DNA from: Thermoproteota archaeon
GTDB lineage: Archaea; Korarchaeota; Korarchaeia; Korarchaeales; Korarchaeaceae
Reading direction: 5' to 3'
NCBI GenBank assembly: GCA_027061785.1
Contig: JAMOVA010000131.1
Location: 1 to 37,285 of the forward strand
DNA: 37,285 nucleotides
In this document: piece after piece, positions 22,738-29,890 of the stretch
How the letters are laid out: each line of letters opens with the position of its first letter
How positions within the stretch are numbered: the first letter of the stretch is position 1
Notes under the pieces: generated by a model
What the model was told of the DNA's origin: nothing
The model's database searches: none
Seen by the model: the letters and a program-made list of their open reading frames with translations, nothing else
Translations under genes and position numbers: made by a program

Positions 22738-22962
22738 ATGAGCGCTGTGATAGGAGTTAGGGTCCCGAAGAAGCTCAAGGAGGAGCTGGAAAAGTTGGAG
22801 ATCAACTATTCAGAGGAGATCAGGAAATTTCTGGAGGGCTTAGTCAGGAGAAAGAGGGCAGAGAGAATAATGACGAGATTAAGGGAATTGGAGAGGTCCA
22901 TCGGGAGGGTGGAGGGTAATCTGTCCGTTGAGCTCGTGAGAGAGGATAGGGAGGACAGATGA
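22738..22962 (+). CDS. VapB-type antitoxin (ribbon-helix-helix-like)
   Basis: A 74-residue protein with a short N-terminal strand and helices (VIGVRVPKKLKEELEKLEIN, then EEIRKFLEGLVRRK) typical of VapB-type ribbon-helix-helix antitoxins of archaea, and a charged C-terminal tail that would wrap the toxin. The ATG at 22738 is used; a GTG two codons earlier is possible. It overlaps the PIN-toxin gene by four bases (ATGA), the standard arrangement. A perfect palindrome overlaps the promoter region and is the likely autoregulation site. Confidence 0.8.
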   Translation: MSAVIGVRVPKKLKEELEKLEINYSEEIRKFLEGLVRRKRAERIMTRLRELERSIGRVEGNLSVELVREDREDR

Positions 22963-23399
22963 AGGGAAAGAGAGTAGTTGTCGACTCCAACATCTTGGTG
23001 AAGTGGTTCATTCCGGAGGATTATCATGAGGAGGCAAAGGCCCTTCTGGAGGACCATCTGTACGGGAGAGTAGAGGTAGTCATACCCCGATACGCCGTTC
23101 TTGAGTTCGCGAATGTGTTGAGGAAGTACCGGATCAGGGGGATCATTGGAGAGAGGGAAATGAGGGAGGCGTTCGACCTCCTCGTGGAGTCCGCCCCGGT
23201 GATGATGGAGGAGAACGAGGAACTCGTGAGAAAGGCGCTGGATTATTCCTTAGAGATGAGTCTCACCGTGTTCGACGCCTACTACGTGGTGCTGGCCCGC
23301 GAGCTTGAGGCCATCCTATATACAGCGGATGATAAGGTCGTTCGGCAACTGGTAGGGAAGGAACCCTCAGTTAAGCACATTAGGGAGTATAGAGATTGA
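22959..23399 (+). CDS. VapC-type PIN ribonuclease toxin
   Basis: A 146-residue PIN-domain protein, the toxin of a VapBC pair. The acidic active-site residues are all visible: VVDSNILVKW (Asp near residue 9), VLEFANVLRK (Glu near 49), TVFDAYYVV (Asp near 106) and YTADDKVV (Asp near 126). PIN toxins cleave tRNA or rRNA using Mg2+. The ATGA overlap with the antitoxin gene supports coupled translation. The active site is complete, so the pair is probably functional. Confidence 0.87.
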   Translation: MKGKRVVVDSNILVKWFIPEDYHEEAKALLEDHLYGRVEVVIPRYAVLEFANVLRKYRIRGIIGEREMREAFDLLVESAPVMMEENEELVRKALDYSLEMSLTVFDAYYVVLARELEAILYTADDKVVRQLVGKEPSVKHIREYRD

Positions 23400-23539
23400 T
23401 TTAGTAACGGACAGGGGGGAAGGTTCAAGAAGGTTCTTTCCGCATGTAAAGTCCGAGATATCCCCGTCGTGGAGGCCATCGTGGGTTTTCTGGCCTTGAT
23501 GTATATCCCGTCGGGAGCAGGATGGCTCCTGCGTGGAGC

Positions 23540-23550
23540 GTAAAATATTT
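23540..23550 (+). promoter_or_regulatory. TATA promoter of the riboswitch-thiB transcript
   Basis: GTAAAATATTT is centred about 26 nt before position 23571, so the transcript would start about five bases before the first riboswitch helix. A second AT-rich run at 23553-23560 is less well placed. Confidence 0.55.
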
Positions 23551-23570
23551 CAAGTTTTACCGACACTAAG

Positions 23571-23732
23571 GTTTGGCGGGCACCGGGGGAGCTGGGGAGA
23601 ACCCGGCTGAGAGGGCGGCTAGCCTGCCGCCGACCCCTCGAACCTGATCCGGGTAATGCCGGCGTAGGGAGCGTGCCCGCGGCAGCTCCTTATGCTGGCG
23701 GCCCCTCCAGTGCCCGCTGGAGGGCAGCGGTG
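23571..23732 (+). promoter_or_regulatory. TPP riboswitch (THI element) with SD-sequestering hairpin
   Basis: The conserved THI-box parts are present in order. P1 is GCGGGCAC (23576-23583) paired with GTGCCCGC (23673-23680). The 5' strand of P2 is GGGGG. A P3 hairpin precedes CTGAGA (23607-23612). An extra hairpin follows (GGGCGGC/GCCGCC, 23613-23631), then ACCCC. The pyrophosphate-sensing arm is AACCTGATCC-GGGTAATGCCGGCGTAGGGA (23641-23670). After P1, an eight-pair hairpin CCCTCCAG/CTGGAGGG (23703-23724) contains the GGAGGG ribosome site of the ATG at 23733. The 8-mer GTGCCCGC of P1 occurs again at 23710-23717 inside that hairpin, so P1's 5' strand could pair with either copy. Likely OFF when TPP is bound, acting on translation. 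Confidence 0.93.
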
Positions 23733-24836
23733 ATGAGGTGGAGTGGGAAGGTCATCCTAACCCTAGCTATAGTCGTCATAGTCGTTTTGGGCATTTCCTA
23801 CTGGTACCTGACCTCCCAGCCCAGCGGCGAGAGGAAGCTGGTCATCTACACTTACGAGAGCCTTCTCAAGTGGGGGGACGACCCCAACGCGACGAGACAG
23901 GCCGTGTTCGGTGAGTTCGAGCGCAGGTACAACTGCAAGGTGGAGATAAGGGAGTTCGACGATGCGAGGACGGCCCTGCTAGCGATCGTACAGGAGAGGG
24001 ACAGGCCGAGGGCGGACGTAATAATAGGGATCGATAACGTGCTGATCCACGAGGCATTAAAGGAGGGAGTTTTAGAGCAGTTCAAGCCCAAGAACGCCGG
24101 AAAGATCCATGGGTGGCTCGTGAAGTCGCTAGATCCCTCCTACCACGTGGTGCCCTACGACTACGGGCTAATAGCCCTAGTCTACGACAGTAAGAGGATG
24201 CCCGAGGGTAAGATGAGGGATCTCACCTTCGAGAAACTGGCTAGCAAGGAGTACGCCTCCAAGCTAGTCGCCGAGGATCCGACGGTGAGCAGCACCGGCC
24301 TGAACTTCCTCCTATGGCAGATCGCCTACTACAAGGTGAAGGGCGGCGACTGGACCGAGTGGTGGAAGGAAGCCAAGGCCAACGGGCTGCTCGTCACCGG
24401 GAGCTGGGGTGACGCCTACGACGTCTTCCTCGACGAGAAGCAGGGCAGACCGATAGTGGTCAGCTACGGGACTGACGGGGCCTACTCTTACCACTTCTAC
24501 AATGAGACGAGGTACAAGGCGGCACTGATCACGCTCAACGGCGAGGAGTGGGGATGGCTGCAGATAGAGGGGCTCGGGGTGGTGAAGAACGCTCCTCACA
24601 GGGAGCTGGCCGAGAGGTTCGTGGAGTACTTCATCAGCGAGGAGGTGCAGAAATACATACCCCTCAACAACTGGATGTATCCGGCTAACAAGAACGTGAA
24701 GCTTCCCAAGGAGTACGTGAAGTACGCGCTCGATCCCACCAAGATAAAGCTGTTGAACGAGGTTCTACCGCCCGAGGAGGTGGGGAAGAACCTGAAGACG
24801 TGGTTGGATGAGTGGAGGAGGGCCGTGGGCTCCTAA
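23733..24836 (+). CDS. thiB: Thiamine ABC transporter substrate-binding protein
   Basis: An extracytoplasmic solute-binding protein of the ThiB/TbpA kind, 367 residues. It has an N-terminal hydrophobic anchor (about residues 7-26), then LVIYTYESLLKWG at the first strand, ADVIIGIDNVLIHEA, YDYGLIALVYDS, and SWGDAYDVFLDEKQGRPIVV, all in the order seen in bacterial thiamine-binding proteins. It captures thiamine or its phosphates for the permease and ATPase encoded downstream. The ATG at 23733 is chosen: the hairpin-embedded GGAGGG ends eight bases before it, and longer starts would run into the riboswitch. The TPP riboswitch directly upstream is independent support for the substrate. A T-rich end follows, so thiP may need its own promoter. 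Confidence 0.9.
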   Translation: MRWSGKVILTLAIVVIVVLGISYWYLTSQPSGERKLVIYTYESLLKWGDDPNATRQAVFGEFERRYNCKVEIREFDDARTALLAIVQERDRPRADVIIGIDNVLIHEALKEGVLEQFKPKNAGKIHGWLVKSLDPSYHVVPYDYGLIALVYDSKRMPEGKMRDLTFEKLASKEYASKLVAEDPTVSSTGLNFLLWQIAYYKVKGGDWTEWWKEAKANGLLVTGSWGDAYDVFLDEKQGRPIVVSYGTDGAYSYHFYNETRYKAALITLNGEEWGWLQIEGLGVVKNAPHRELAERFVEYFISEEVQKYIPLNNWMYPANKNVKLPKEYVKYALDPTKIKLLNEVLPPEEVGKNLKTWLDEWRRAVGS

Positions 24837-24844
24837 CCCCTCCT

Positions 24845-24857
24845 TATTTTTATTTTG
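24845..24857 (+). terminator. T-rich terminator after thiB
   Basis: TATTTTTATTTTG follows the stop codon by about ten bases. It fits archaeal T-tract termination, and the next gene has its own promoter. Confidence 0.4.
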
Positions 24858-24899
24858 GTTCCCACTGGTCGAATTAGATCCAGTAACCTTTATATTATA

Positions 24900-24917
24900 T
24901 GTAATCTTTTGATTACA
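24900..24917 (+). promoter_or_regulatory. Inverted-repeat operator of the ArsR-type regulator
   Basis: A perfect TGTAATC-TTTT-GATTACA repeat lies between the TATA box (CTTTATATTA, 24888-24897) and the ATG at 24931, across the predicted transcript start. It is well placed for autoregulation by the HTH protein encoded next. Confidence 0.62.
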
Positions 24918-24930
24918 GGGAAAATGATGG

Positions 24931-25233
24931 ATGACGTGCCAAGAATTGGCGAGGCTACTCTCGGCCTTGGGCCACGAGGTGAGGTTGAGGATCCTAGCAG
25001 CCCTGGCCGAGGGTGGGGAGATGTATCTCTCGGAGATAGCGGAGGTGGTGGGGGTGAGCAGGGCGTTGGCGAAGGTGCATTTGAAGGTACTGGAGAGGGC
25101 TGGGATGGTGAAGTCGAGGCTCGTGCTGAGCGAGGAGAGAGGGAAAGCCCTCCGCTACTACAGGGTAGAGGAGCTGAATCTGGAGCTGAACTTGGACAGG
25201 ATAAGGGAGGTGTGCCGGGATGATAGTGGGTGA
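24931..25233 (+). CDS. ArsR-type winged-helix transcription regulator
   Basis: A 100-residue DNA-binding protein with the ArsR/HTH_20 pattern: an N-terminal helix with LGHEVRLRILAALAEGG, the helix-turn-helix EIAEVVGVSRALAKVHLKVLE with the recognition helix about residues 44-58, and a wing around SEERGKALRYYRV. No metal-binding ELCV-type box is visible, so the signal is unknown. It likely represses itself through the inverted repeat upstream. Its end overlaps the membrane-protein gene by 14 nt, an arrangement seen for archaeal HTH/membrane-protein pairs. It lies between thiB and thiP, so a link to thiamine uptake is possible but unproven. Confidence 0.85.
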   Translation: MTCQELARLLSALGHEVRLRILAALAEGGEMYLSEIAEVVGVSRALAKVHLKVLERAGMVKSRLVLSEERGKALRYYRVEELNLELNLDRIREVCRDDSG

Positions 25234-25702
25234 ATGGGAGAGGGAAGGGATCGTCTGGGGGCTGCTCCTCCTGACGGCAGTCCTAGTGCTGGTTTTTCTC
25301 ATAGCTGCCGGCGTGGCTTACTGGGCGGGCGCCTCCGACTTGGCGATCTTATGCGGTGTAGGGGCTCTGGGCAGTGTGGTGTTCTTGCCTCTCTACGCCA
25401 TCGTGGTTCACCTGGAAAGAGTTGAGAGGGAGAAGAAGGTCGAGGAGAAGGTGGACATGGAGAAGCTGATGCTCCCCCTGATCATAGCCGGATTCCTGGG
25501 GGTCATCGCCCTCTACGCGGGGCTCCTCATGACTGGAGTTTCAATAGAGCCGGAGTTGGTAGCGATAGCCTTGGTCGGGCTGACGGCCATAGGGGTGCTG
25601 TGGGTGATCATGAAGACGCCGGAGGATATGAAGGATCTCAAAAAGACTTTACAGGAGTTGTCAGAGAAGGTAGATAGGTTAAGCAGGCTCCTCGAGGAGT
25701 GA
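25220..25702 (+). CDS. Membrane protein paired with ArsR-type regulator
   Basis: A 160-residue protein with four membrane helices in two pairs (about residues 12-33 and 40-62; 82-104 and 113-130), a charged coiled segment between them (RVEREKKVEEKVD) and a C-terminal coiled-coil tail (LKKTLQELSEKVDRLSRLLEE). Function not recognised. The ATG overlaps the regulator's end by 14 nt, so they are co-translated and probably act together, perhaps the membrane protein controlling the regulator. It is not a known thiamine transporter component. Confidence 0.7.
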   Translation: MIVGEWEREGIVWGLLLLTAVLVLVFLIAAGVAYWAGASDLAILCGVGALGSVVFLPLYAIVVHLERVEREKKVEEKVDMEKLMLPLIIAGFLGVIALYAGLLMTGVSIEPELVAIALVGLTAIGVLWVIMKTPEDMKDLKKTLQELSEKVDRLSRLLEE

Positions 25703-25735
25703 CACGCTTATCTTTTTCCCCTATTTTACCGGACG

Positions 25736-27280
25736 GTGCCTCGCGACATGGGCGGGAGGAGGGAGCACTTAGCAGCACTGGCATCCGCCTCACTAGCCCC
25801 CCTCTTGTGGGGAATCGCGTTCCTCCCGCTCGTGGCCTCGGGCGTCGCCCACCTCCCCCAAGTGTTTACGGATCCCGCCATAATGTCGGCCCTTCTCTTC
25901 TCCTTCGAGCAGGCCCTCATCGCATCCATCATCGCCATAAGCGTCGGGATCCCCTTGGGATACATCAACGCCACCTTTGAATATCCCGGCAGGAGGCTCG
26001 TTGAGGTAATTACCCTAGCTCCCTTCACCATGCCCACCGTGTCAGTGGCCCTGGCCTTCCTGCTCATAGTCAGATCCGGCCTGCTCCCTCCCGGTCTCCT
26101 GGCCATCTCCCTGGCCAACGCTTACTTCAACTTCGGCTTCTGCGCCTCCCTCGTCTCCTCCTCCCTGCTGTCGGTGGGCAAGCGCCTGGAGGAGGCTGCC
26201 GAGGTCATGGGGGCCAGCAGATGGATGGTGTGGAGGAAAGTGATAATTCCCTTGGCCTTCAGGGGCGTCTCCTACGGGTTCGCCCTCACGTTCACCCTCA
26301 GCTTCACCAGCTTCGCCGTTCCCCTGCTGCTGGGCGGCCCCGGTTCTAGGACGCTGGAGGTGGAGATCTACTCCCTCTACAAGATCTTTCTAGATGAGGG
26401 GAGGGCATCAGCGGCTGCGATCCTCCAGCTGATCGTGACCATGGCCCTGACCTTCCTGCTCACCTCGAGGGGGGTGGAGGCTAGGTCGCTGGAGGTGAGG
26501 AGGCGCCGCTCCGCCAAGGCTGGTGTCGCCCTCCTCCCCTACGCTCTGGCCCTCGTCTCCTCCTACCCCATGGCCTACCTAGTTATCAGATCCCTCTACA
26601 ACCCCTTCACTGGCGAGTTCAACCCGTGGGTGTACCTGAGGCTGCTGAGCCCTGCTTACGATCCCGCTTTAGGCGTCTCTCCCCTGAGGCCTCTCCTGAA
26701 CAGCGTTTACTACGCGGTGATGACCTCCCTCATCGTCCTCACCCTCTCCTCCGTCCTGCTCCTCTCTAGGAGGGCGATGAGGCTGGCCAGCTCCCTTTCC
26801 ATCCTCCCGCTCGGGACATCGTCCATAACACTAGCGTTGGGGCTGTTGCTGCTCAGCTACAGGATGGGGATCCCCGGCTGGATCGCGATAATCCTGAGCC
26901 ACTTCCTCATCGCCTTCCCGTTCTCCCTGAAGGTGCTGGAATCCGGGGTCTCGGGGCTGTCGCCCCATCTCATGGACGCTGCCGAGACTCTGGGGCTGAG
27001 CAGGCTCGACACGATCTTCAGAGTCGTCCTCCCGGCGGCGATGCCGGCCGTCCTCTCCTCGGCCTTCTACTCCCTGGCCATATCCCTCTCCGAGACCTCC
27101 GCGTCTACCCTTCTGGCTACCCCCGAGACCATGACCCTCACCGTCGCAGCGTTGAGGTATTCCGGTGCCAGGAGGTTCCAGCTGGCTTCGGCTGCCTCGG
27201 TCCTCGTCATGGGGCTTACCTGGCTCTTCCTCTGGGTGAAGGGCAGGGTGGAGTCCAGGTTGAGGTGGGTGAGGGAGTGA
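25736..27280 (+). CDS. thiP: Thiamine ABC transporter permease, double-domain
   Basis: A 514-residue permease with two binding-protein-dependent transport domains in one chain, as in ThiP. Each half carries the EAA loop that docks the ATPase: EEAAEVMGASRWMVWRKVI near residue 160 and DAAETLGLSRLDTIFRVVLP near residue 420. About twelve membrane helices. Together with ThiB and ThiQ nearby, a thiamine importer is the obvious assignment; iron or molybdate permeases of the same family are the alternative by sequence alone. Start is uncertain: GTG at 25736 or ATG at 25748, with a TATA-like CTATTTTA just upstream. It is cut off from thiB by the regulator pair and from thiQ by a toxin-antitoxin pair. 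Confidence 0.85.
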   Translation: MPRDMGGRREHLAALASASLAPLLWGIAFLPLVASGVAHLPQVFTDPAIMSALLFSFEQALIASIIAISVGIPLGYINATFEYPGRRLVEVITLAPFTMPTVSVALAFLLIVRSGLLPPGLLAISLANAYFNFGFCASLVSSSLLSVGKRLEEAAEVMGASRWMVWRKVIIPLAFRGVSYGFALTFTLSFTSFAVPLLLGGPGSRTLEVEIYSLYKIFLDEGRASAAAILQLIVTMALTFLLTSRGVEARSLEVRRRRSAKAGVALLPYALALVSSYPMAYLVIRSLYNPFTGEFNPWVYLRLLSPAYDPALGVSPLRPLLNSVYYAVMTSLIVLTLSSVLLLSRRAMRLASSLSILPLGTSSITLALGLLLLSYRMGIPGWIAIILSHFLIAFPFSLKVLESGVSGLSPHLMDAAETLGLSRLDTIFRVVLPAAMPAVLSSAFYSLAISLSETSASTLLATPETMTLTVAALRYSGARRFQLASAASVLVMGLTWLFLWVKGRVESRLRWVRE

Positions 27281-27292
27281 CCCCGTAAGCAC

Positions 27293-27302
27293 GTTAAAAT
27301 AG
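27293..27302 (+). promoter_or_regulatory. TATA promoter of the AbrB-PIN pair (thiP-thiQ gap)
   Basis: GTTAAAATAG is centred about 27 nt before the ATG at 27324, predicting a leaderless transcript that could also run on into thiQ. Confidence 0.5.
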
Positions 27303-27323
27303 GAATTCTCATAAGATTGACAT

Positions 27324-27548
27324 ATGGAGAGTGTTGTGAGGACTCTGGATAAAATGGGAAGAATCGCAATTCCCCCAAAATGGAGGAAAAAATGGGGGAA
27401 AAAGGTGATTCTGGTGAGGATGCCGGACGGCGAGGTGCTGATAAAGCCCCTGAGGAGGATCAAGCTTACCGAGCTGTTCGACTCAATCGAGGTGGACGCT
27501 GAGGACTTCACCGACACCGATGAGCTCAGGAGGAGTCTCTATGAGTAG
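27324..27548 (+). CDS. AbrB/MazE-type antitoxin
   Basis: A 74-residue swapped-hairpin (AbrB/SpoVT) antitoxin. The DNA-binding pattern VRTLDKMGRIAIPPKWRKKWG fills the first 27 residues and is followed by VILVRMPDGEVLIKPL. The C-terminal tail is acidic (EVDAEDFTDTDE) and would bind the PIN toxin. It overlaps the toxin gene by eight bases. It sits between thiP and thiQ. The promoter in front suggests autonomous expression. Confidence 0.82.
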   Translation: MESVVRTLDKMGRIAIPPKWRKKWGKKVILVRMPDGEVLIKPLRRIKLTELFDSIEVDAEDFTDTDELRRSLYE

Positions 27549-28002
27549 ATTCCTCGACTCTTCAGTCTTCCTGCACTCCATACTGCGACCCAAGAGACCC
27601 CTAACCCCCTCTGAAAGGGAGATCAAGGAATGCGCTAAGGAGATCGTCAGGAGGCTCGATGAGGGGGCCGAGGAATTCGTCACATCAGTGGTTCACCTCT
27701 CCGAGATCCTGAACATACTGGAGTCCAGAAGCGGATTAAGTACCGCGTTGAAGGTACTCGAGACCTTCCTCTCGCTAGATAATCTCGAGATAGTTGACGT
27801 ATCGCTGGGGGACTATCAACAGGCGCTTGTAGTGAGCGAGAGGTACGGTGTCAGCCCCAACGACTCGCTTGCAGCGGTGCTGATGAGGAAGCTTTCCTTA
27901 GAGGAGATCTATTCCTTCGATAGGCACTTCGACTCCATACCGTGGGTGAGGAGGATCGCGTGCGAGACGGGTGAGGTGCGTGGCGGAGATAAGGGTAGTT
28001 GA
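27541..28002 (+). CDS. VapC-type PIN ribonuclease toxin, between thiP and thiQ
   Basis: A PIN-domain protein of about 153 residues. Active-site acids are present: SRFLDSSVFLHS (Asp near residue 5), VVHLSEILNILE (Glu near 55), VSPNDSLAAVLM (Asp near 112) and YSFDRHFDSIPW (Asp near 128). The ATG at 27541 has GGAGG seven bases in front; a longer ORF from 27520 is less likely. It overlaps the thiQ start by about 23 nt, so a toxin gene and a transporter ATPase gene share sequence. Insertion of a toxin-antitoxin pair into a nutrient-uptake operon is unusual. Confidence 0.83.
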   Translation: MSRFLDSSVFLHSILRPKRPLTPSEREIKECAKEIVRRLDEGAEEFVTSVVHLSEILNILESRSGLSTALKVLETFLSLDNLEIVDVSLGDYQQALVVSERYGVSPNDSLAAVLMRKLSLEEIYSFDRHFDSIPWVRRIACETGEVRGGDKGS

Positions 28003-28972
28003 TGTGAGGAAGAGGTTCAGGGGTACCAAGGCACTGGACGGGGTCAATCTGACAGCTCCGGACGGGATGATAACCGCCGTTCTCGGTCCTAGCGGCTCGG
28101 GAAAGACGACCCTGCTCAGGGTGATAGCCGGGCTGGAGGTTCCGGACGGGGGCAGGGTGTACTTCGACGGGGCAGATGTGACGGACACGCCGGCCTCGGA
28201 GAGGGGTGTGGGAATGGTGTTCCAAGACCTAGCGCTCTTCCCCCACATGACGGTCCTGGAGAACGTGTCCTTCGGGCTGGAGGCCAGAGGGATGGCGGGG
28301 AGGGAGGCCAGGGCGAGGGCGAGGGAGGTGCTGGAGATGCTCAGGTTGGAGGGCCTGGAGCACCGCTACCCGCATCAGCTGTCGGGCGGGCAGCAGCAGA
28401 GAGTTGCGATTGCGAGGGCCCTAGCCCCTGACCCCAAGATACTGCTTCTCGATGAACCCTTCGGCTCGCTGGACGCCAAGCTGAGGGAGGAGCTCCTGTG
28501 GGAGATGAGGAGGTTGAGGGAGGAGAGCGGCTTCACGGCCATCCACGTTACTCACGATCAGTCGGAGGCCATGGCCATAGCCGACAGGTTGGCCGTGATG
28601 AACGAGGGGAGGATAGTTAGGGAGGGGAGCGTGGAGGAGGTTGTGAGCGACCCTCAGACGGTCTTCGTCGCCTCTTTTTTGGGAGCCAATGTGGTAGAGC
28701 TGGTAGAAGTTGCCCCGGGGGTTTACGGGGCTGGCAGGCTCACGGTCAGGTACGAGGAGGGATTGGGTAAGCTTAGGATCGGATTCTACCCGGAGGACGT
28801 GGGGCTGGGCGAGGGTCTGCCGGTCGTGGTCGAGGCAGTTTCCAGGTGGCGCTCCGGTTACAGGGTGAAGGTCAGGTCCGAGTTCTCCGAGGGAGAGATA
28901 GAGGTGTGGCTCCCCAAGGTGCCGGGGAGGGAGTTCGAGGTAGAGGTGAGGAGGTGGTTCCCCCTTTCCTGA
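27980..28972 (+). CDS. thiQ: Thiamine ABC transporter ATP-binding protein
   Basis: The ATPase of the importer, about 330 residues. Walker A GPSGSGKTTLL near residue 35, Q-loop VFQDLALFPHM near 79, signature LSGGQQQRVAIARAL near 130, Walker B ILLLDEPFGSLDAKL near 150 and the H-loop HVTHDQSEAM near 187 are all intact. A C-terminal TOBE-like domain of about 95 residues follows, making the protein longer than bacterial ThiQ and closer to CysA/PotA-type ATPases. The GTG at 27980 with GGTGAGG in front is used; a GTG at 27971 is possible. It overlaps the PIN-toxin gene. Pairing with ThiB and ThiP in this neighbourhood supports thiamine transport. Confidence 0.87.
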   Translation: MAEIRVVDVRKRFRGTKALDGVNLTAPDGMITAVLGPSGSGKTTLLRVIAGLEVPDGGRVYFDGADVTDTPASERGVGMVFQDLALFPHMTVLENVSFGLEARGMAGREARARAREVLEMLRLEGLEHRYPHQLSGGQQQRVAIARALAPDPKILLLDEPFGSLDAKLREELLWEMRRLREESGFTAIHVTHDQSEAMAIADRLAVMNEGRIVREGSVEEVVSDPQTVFVASFLGANVVELVEVAPGVYGAGRLTVRYEEGLGKLRIGFYPEDVGLGEGLPVVVEAVSRWRSGYRVKVRSEFSEGEIEVWLPKVPGREFEVEVRRWFPLS

Positions 28973-29245
28973 TACCTCTCCTCAATCCCCCTAACTTGGC
29001 TAGCCAGAAACACTTACCCACTCTCCAGCTACCCTCCTCTGCGGTGATGATAGTTTGAGGGAGAGGTGTAGATCCTAGGTTCCGAGATCTGCATCTGCTG
29101 TGAACGCAACAGCAGTATGAACAGGCAGCTCAAATCCCTAGAGGAGGATCAACTCAAGCTCGTCGGCGGGATCGAATGGTCGAGAGGGCAAGTTACCTAG
29201 AATGTGTGGGAAATTTTTTGTAAGTAGGACCCACTAGAAAGCAAG

Positions 29246-29479
29246 ATGGAGGCGGTAGTGGATAGTAAGGGAAGGATAGTACTCCCGAAGAATGTGAGGA
29301 AGAAGCTCGGCTTGAAGGAGGGCGATAAGGTAGTTATCACATTAGAGAAGGACGGGATCCTCATAAAAAAGCTAGAAGATCCGGAAAAAGTGTTAGAGGA
29401 GTTGCTAGGTGATCTGACATTCTCTAGGGAACTCAGGAGGGTAGCCGAGCGCCAGGCCCTGAAGGAGGTGTCTGTGTGA
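29246..29479 (+). CDS. AbrB/MazE-type antitoxin
   Basis: A 77-residue swapped-hairpin protein with a very typical AbrB start, AVVDSKGRIVLPKNVRKKLG, then EGDKVVITLEKDGILIKKL. The helical tail would bind the PIN toxin. The GTGA overlap with the toxin gene shows coupled translation. An AAATTTTTTG run about 30 nt upstream is a plausible TATA element. The 273 nt in front of this gene hold no recognisable gene, only a 42-codon open frame with a cysteine cluster (CICC) that I cannot assign. Confidence 0.83.
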   Translation: MEAVVDSKGRIVLPKNVRKKLGLKEGDKVVITLEKDGILIKKLEDPEKVLEELLGDLTFSRELRRVAERQALKEVSV

Positions 29480-29886
29480 TAAGGGTCCTCCTAGAAACAG
29501 GGTTCTTAGTATCCCTGAATCCCAAGGATAAGAACCATGAATGGGCAATGGATCTACTAAAGCGGGCAAAGGAGCGCGAGATAAGGATCTTCCTTTCCCC
29601 TGCGTCGCTCGTAGAGCTCTCCTTGATACTGAAGTCCAAGGGGCTATCTGAGGAGGGAATCAGCCGGGCTCTCATGGCTATGGAATCGCTGATAACGAGG
29701 TACGCCAGACCCGCCTTCCCTGACCTCACATTCGAGATCGTATCCGGCGCCGCCAAGCTGAGGATGAAGTACACCCAACTTTCCTTCTTCGATTCGATCC
29801 ATGCAGCGACAGCTCTGACGGACGACCTGGAGTATTACGACTTAGACGAGGTCATAAGGGACATTATAAGGCGTGAAAAGAGGTGA
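29476..29886 (+). CDS. PIN-domain toxin with Glu in place of the first Asp
   Basis: A 136-residue PIN protein. The first catalytic position, normally Asp in a hydrophobic-Asp-Thr/Ser pattern, is Glu here (RVLLETGFLVSL, residue 7). The others look normal: SLVELSLIL (Glu), SFFDSIHAATAL (Asp) and TDDLEYYD (Asp). It may still bind metal with a longer side chain, or be weakened. The GTG start overlaps the antitoxin stop as GTGA. It is otherwise a standard AbrB-PIN pair. Confidence 0.8.
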   Translation: MIRVLLETGFLVSLNPKDKNHEWAMDLLKRAKEREIRIFLSPASLVELSLILKSKGLSEEGISRALMAMESLITRYARPAFPDLTFEIVSGAAKLRMKYTQLSFFDSIHAATALTDDLEYYDLDEVIRDIIRREKR

Positions 29887-29890
29887 ATGC

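Noticed and set aside
23673-23732. Upstream extension of thiB starting at GTG 23673
   Set aside because: The extension would translate the P1 strand of the riboswitch and the ribosome-site hairpin; the residues (MPAAAPYAGG...) do not look like a signal peptide, and the ATG at 23733 gives a normal one.
28973-29245. Possible gene remnant with a CICC cysteine cluster between thiQ and the AbrB gene
   Set aside because: Only a 42-codon open frame without a clear start, ribosome site or family match; noted but not called as a gene.
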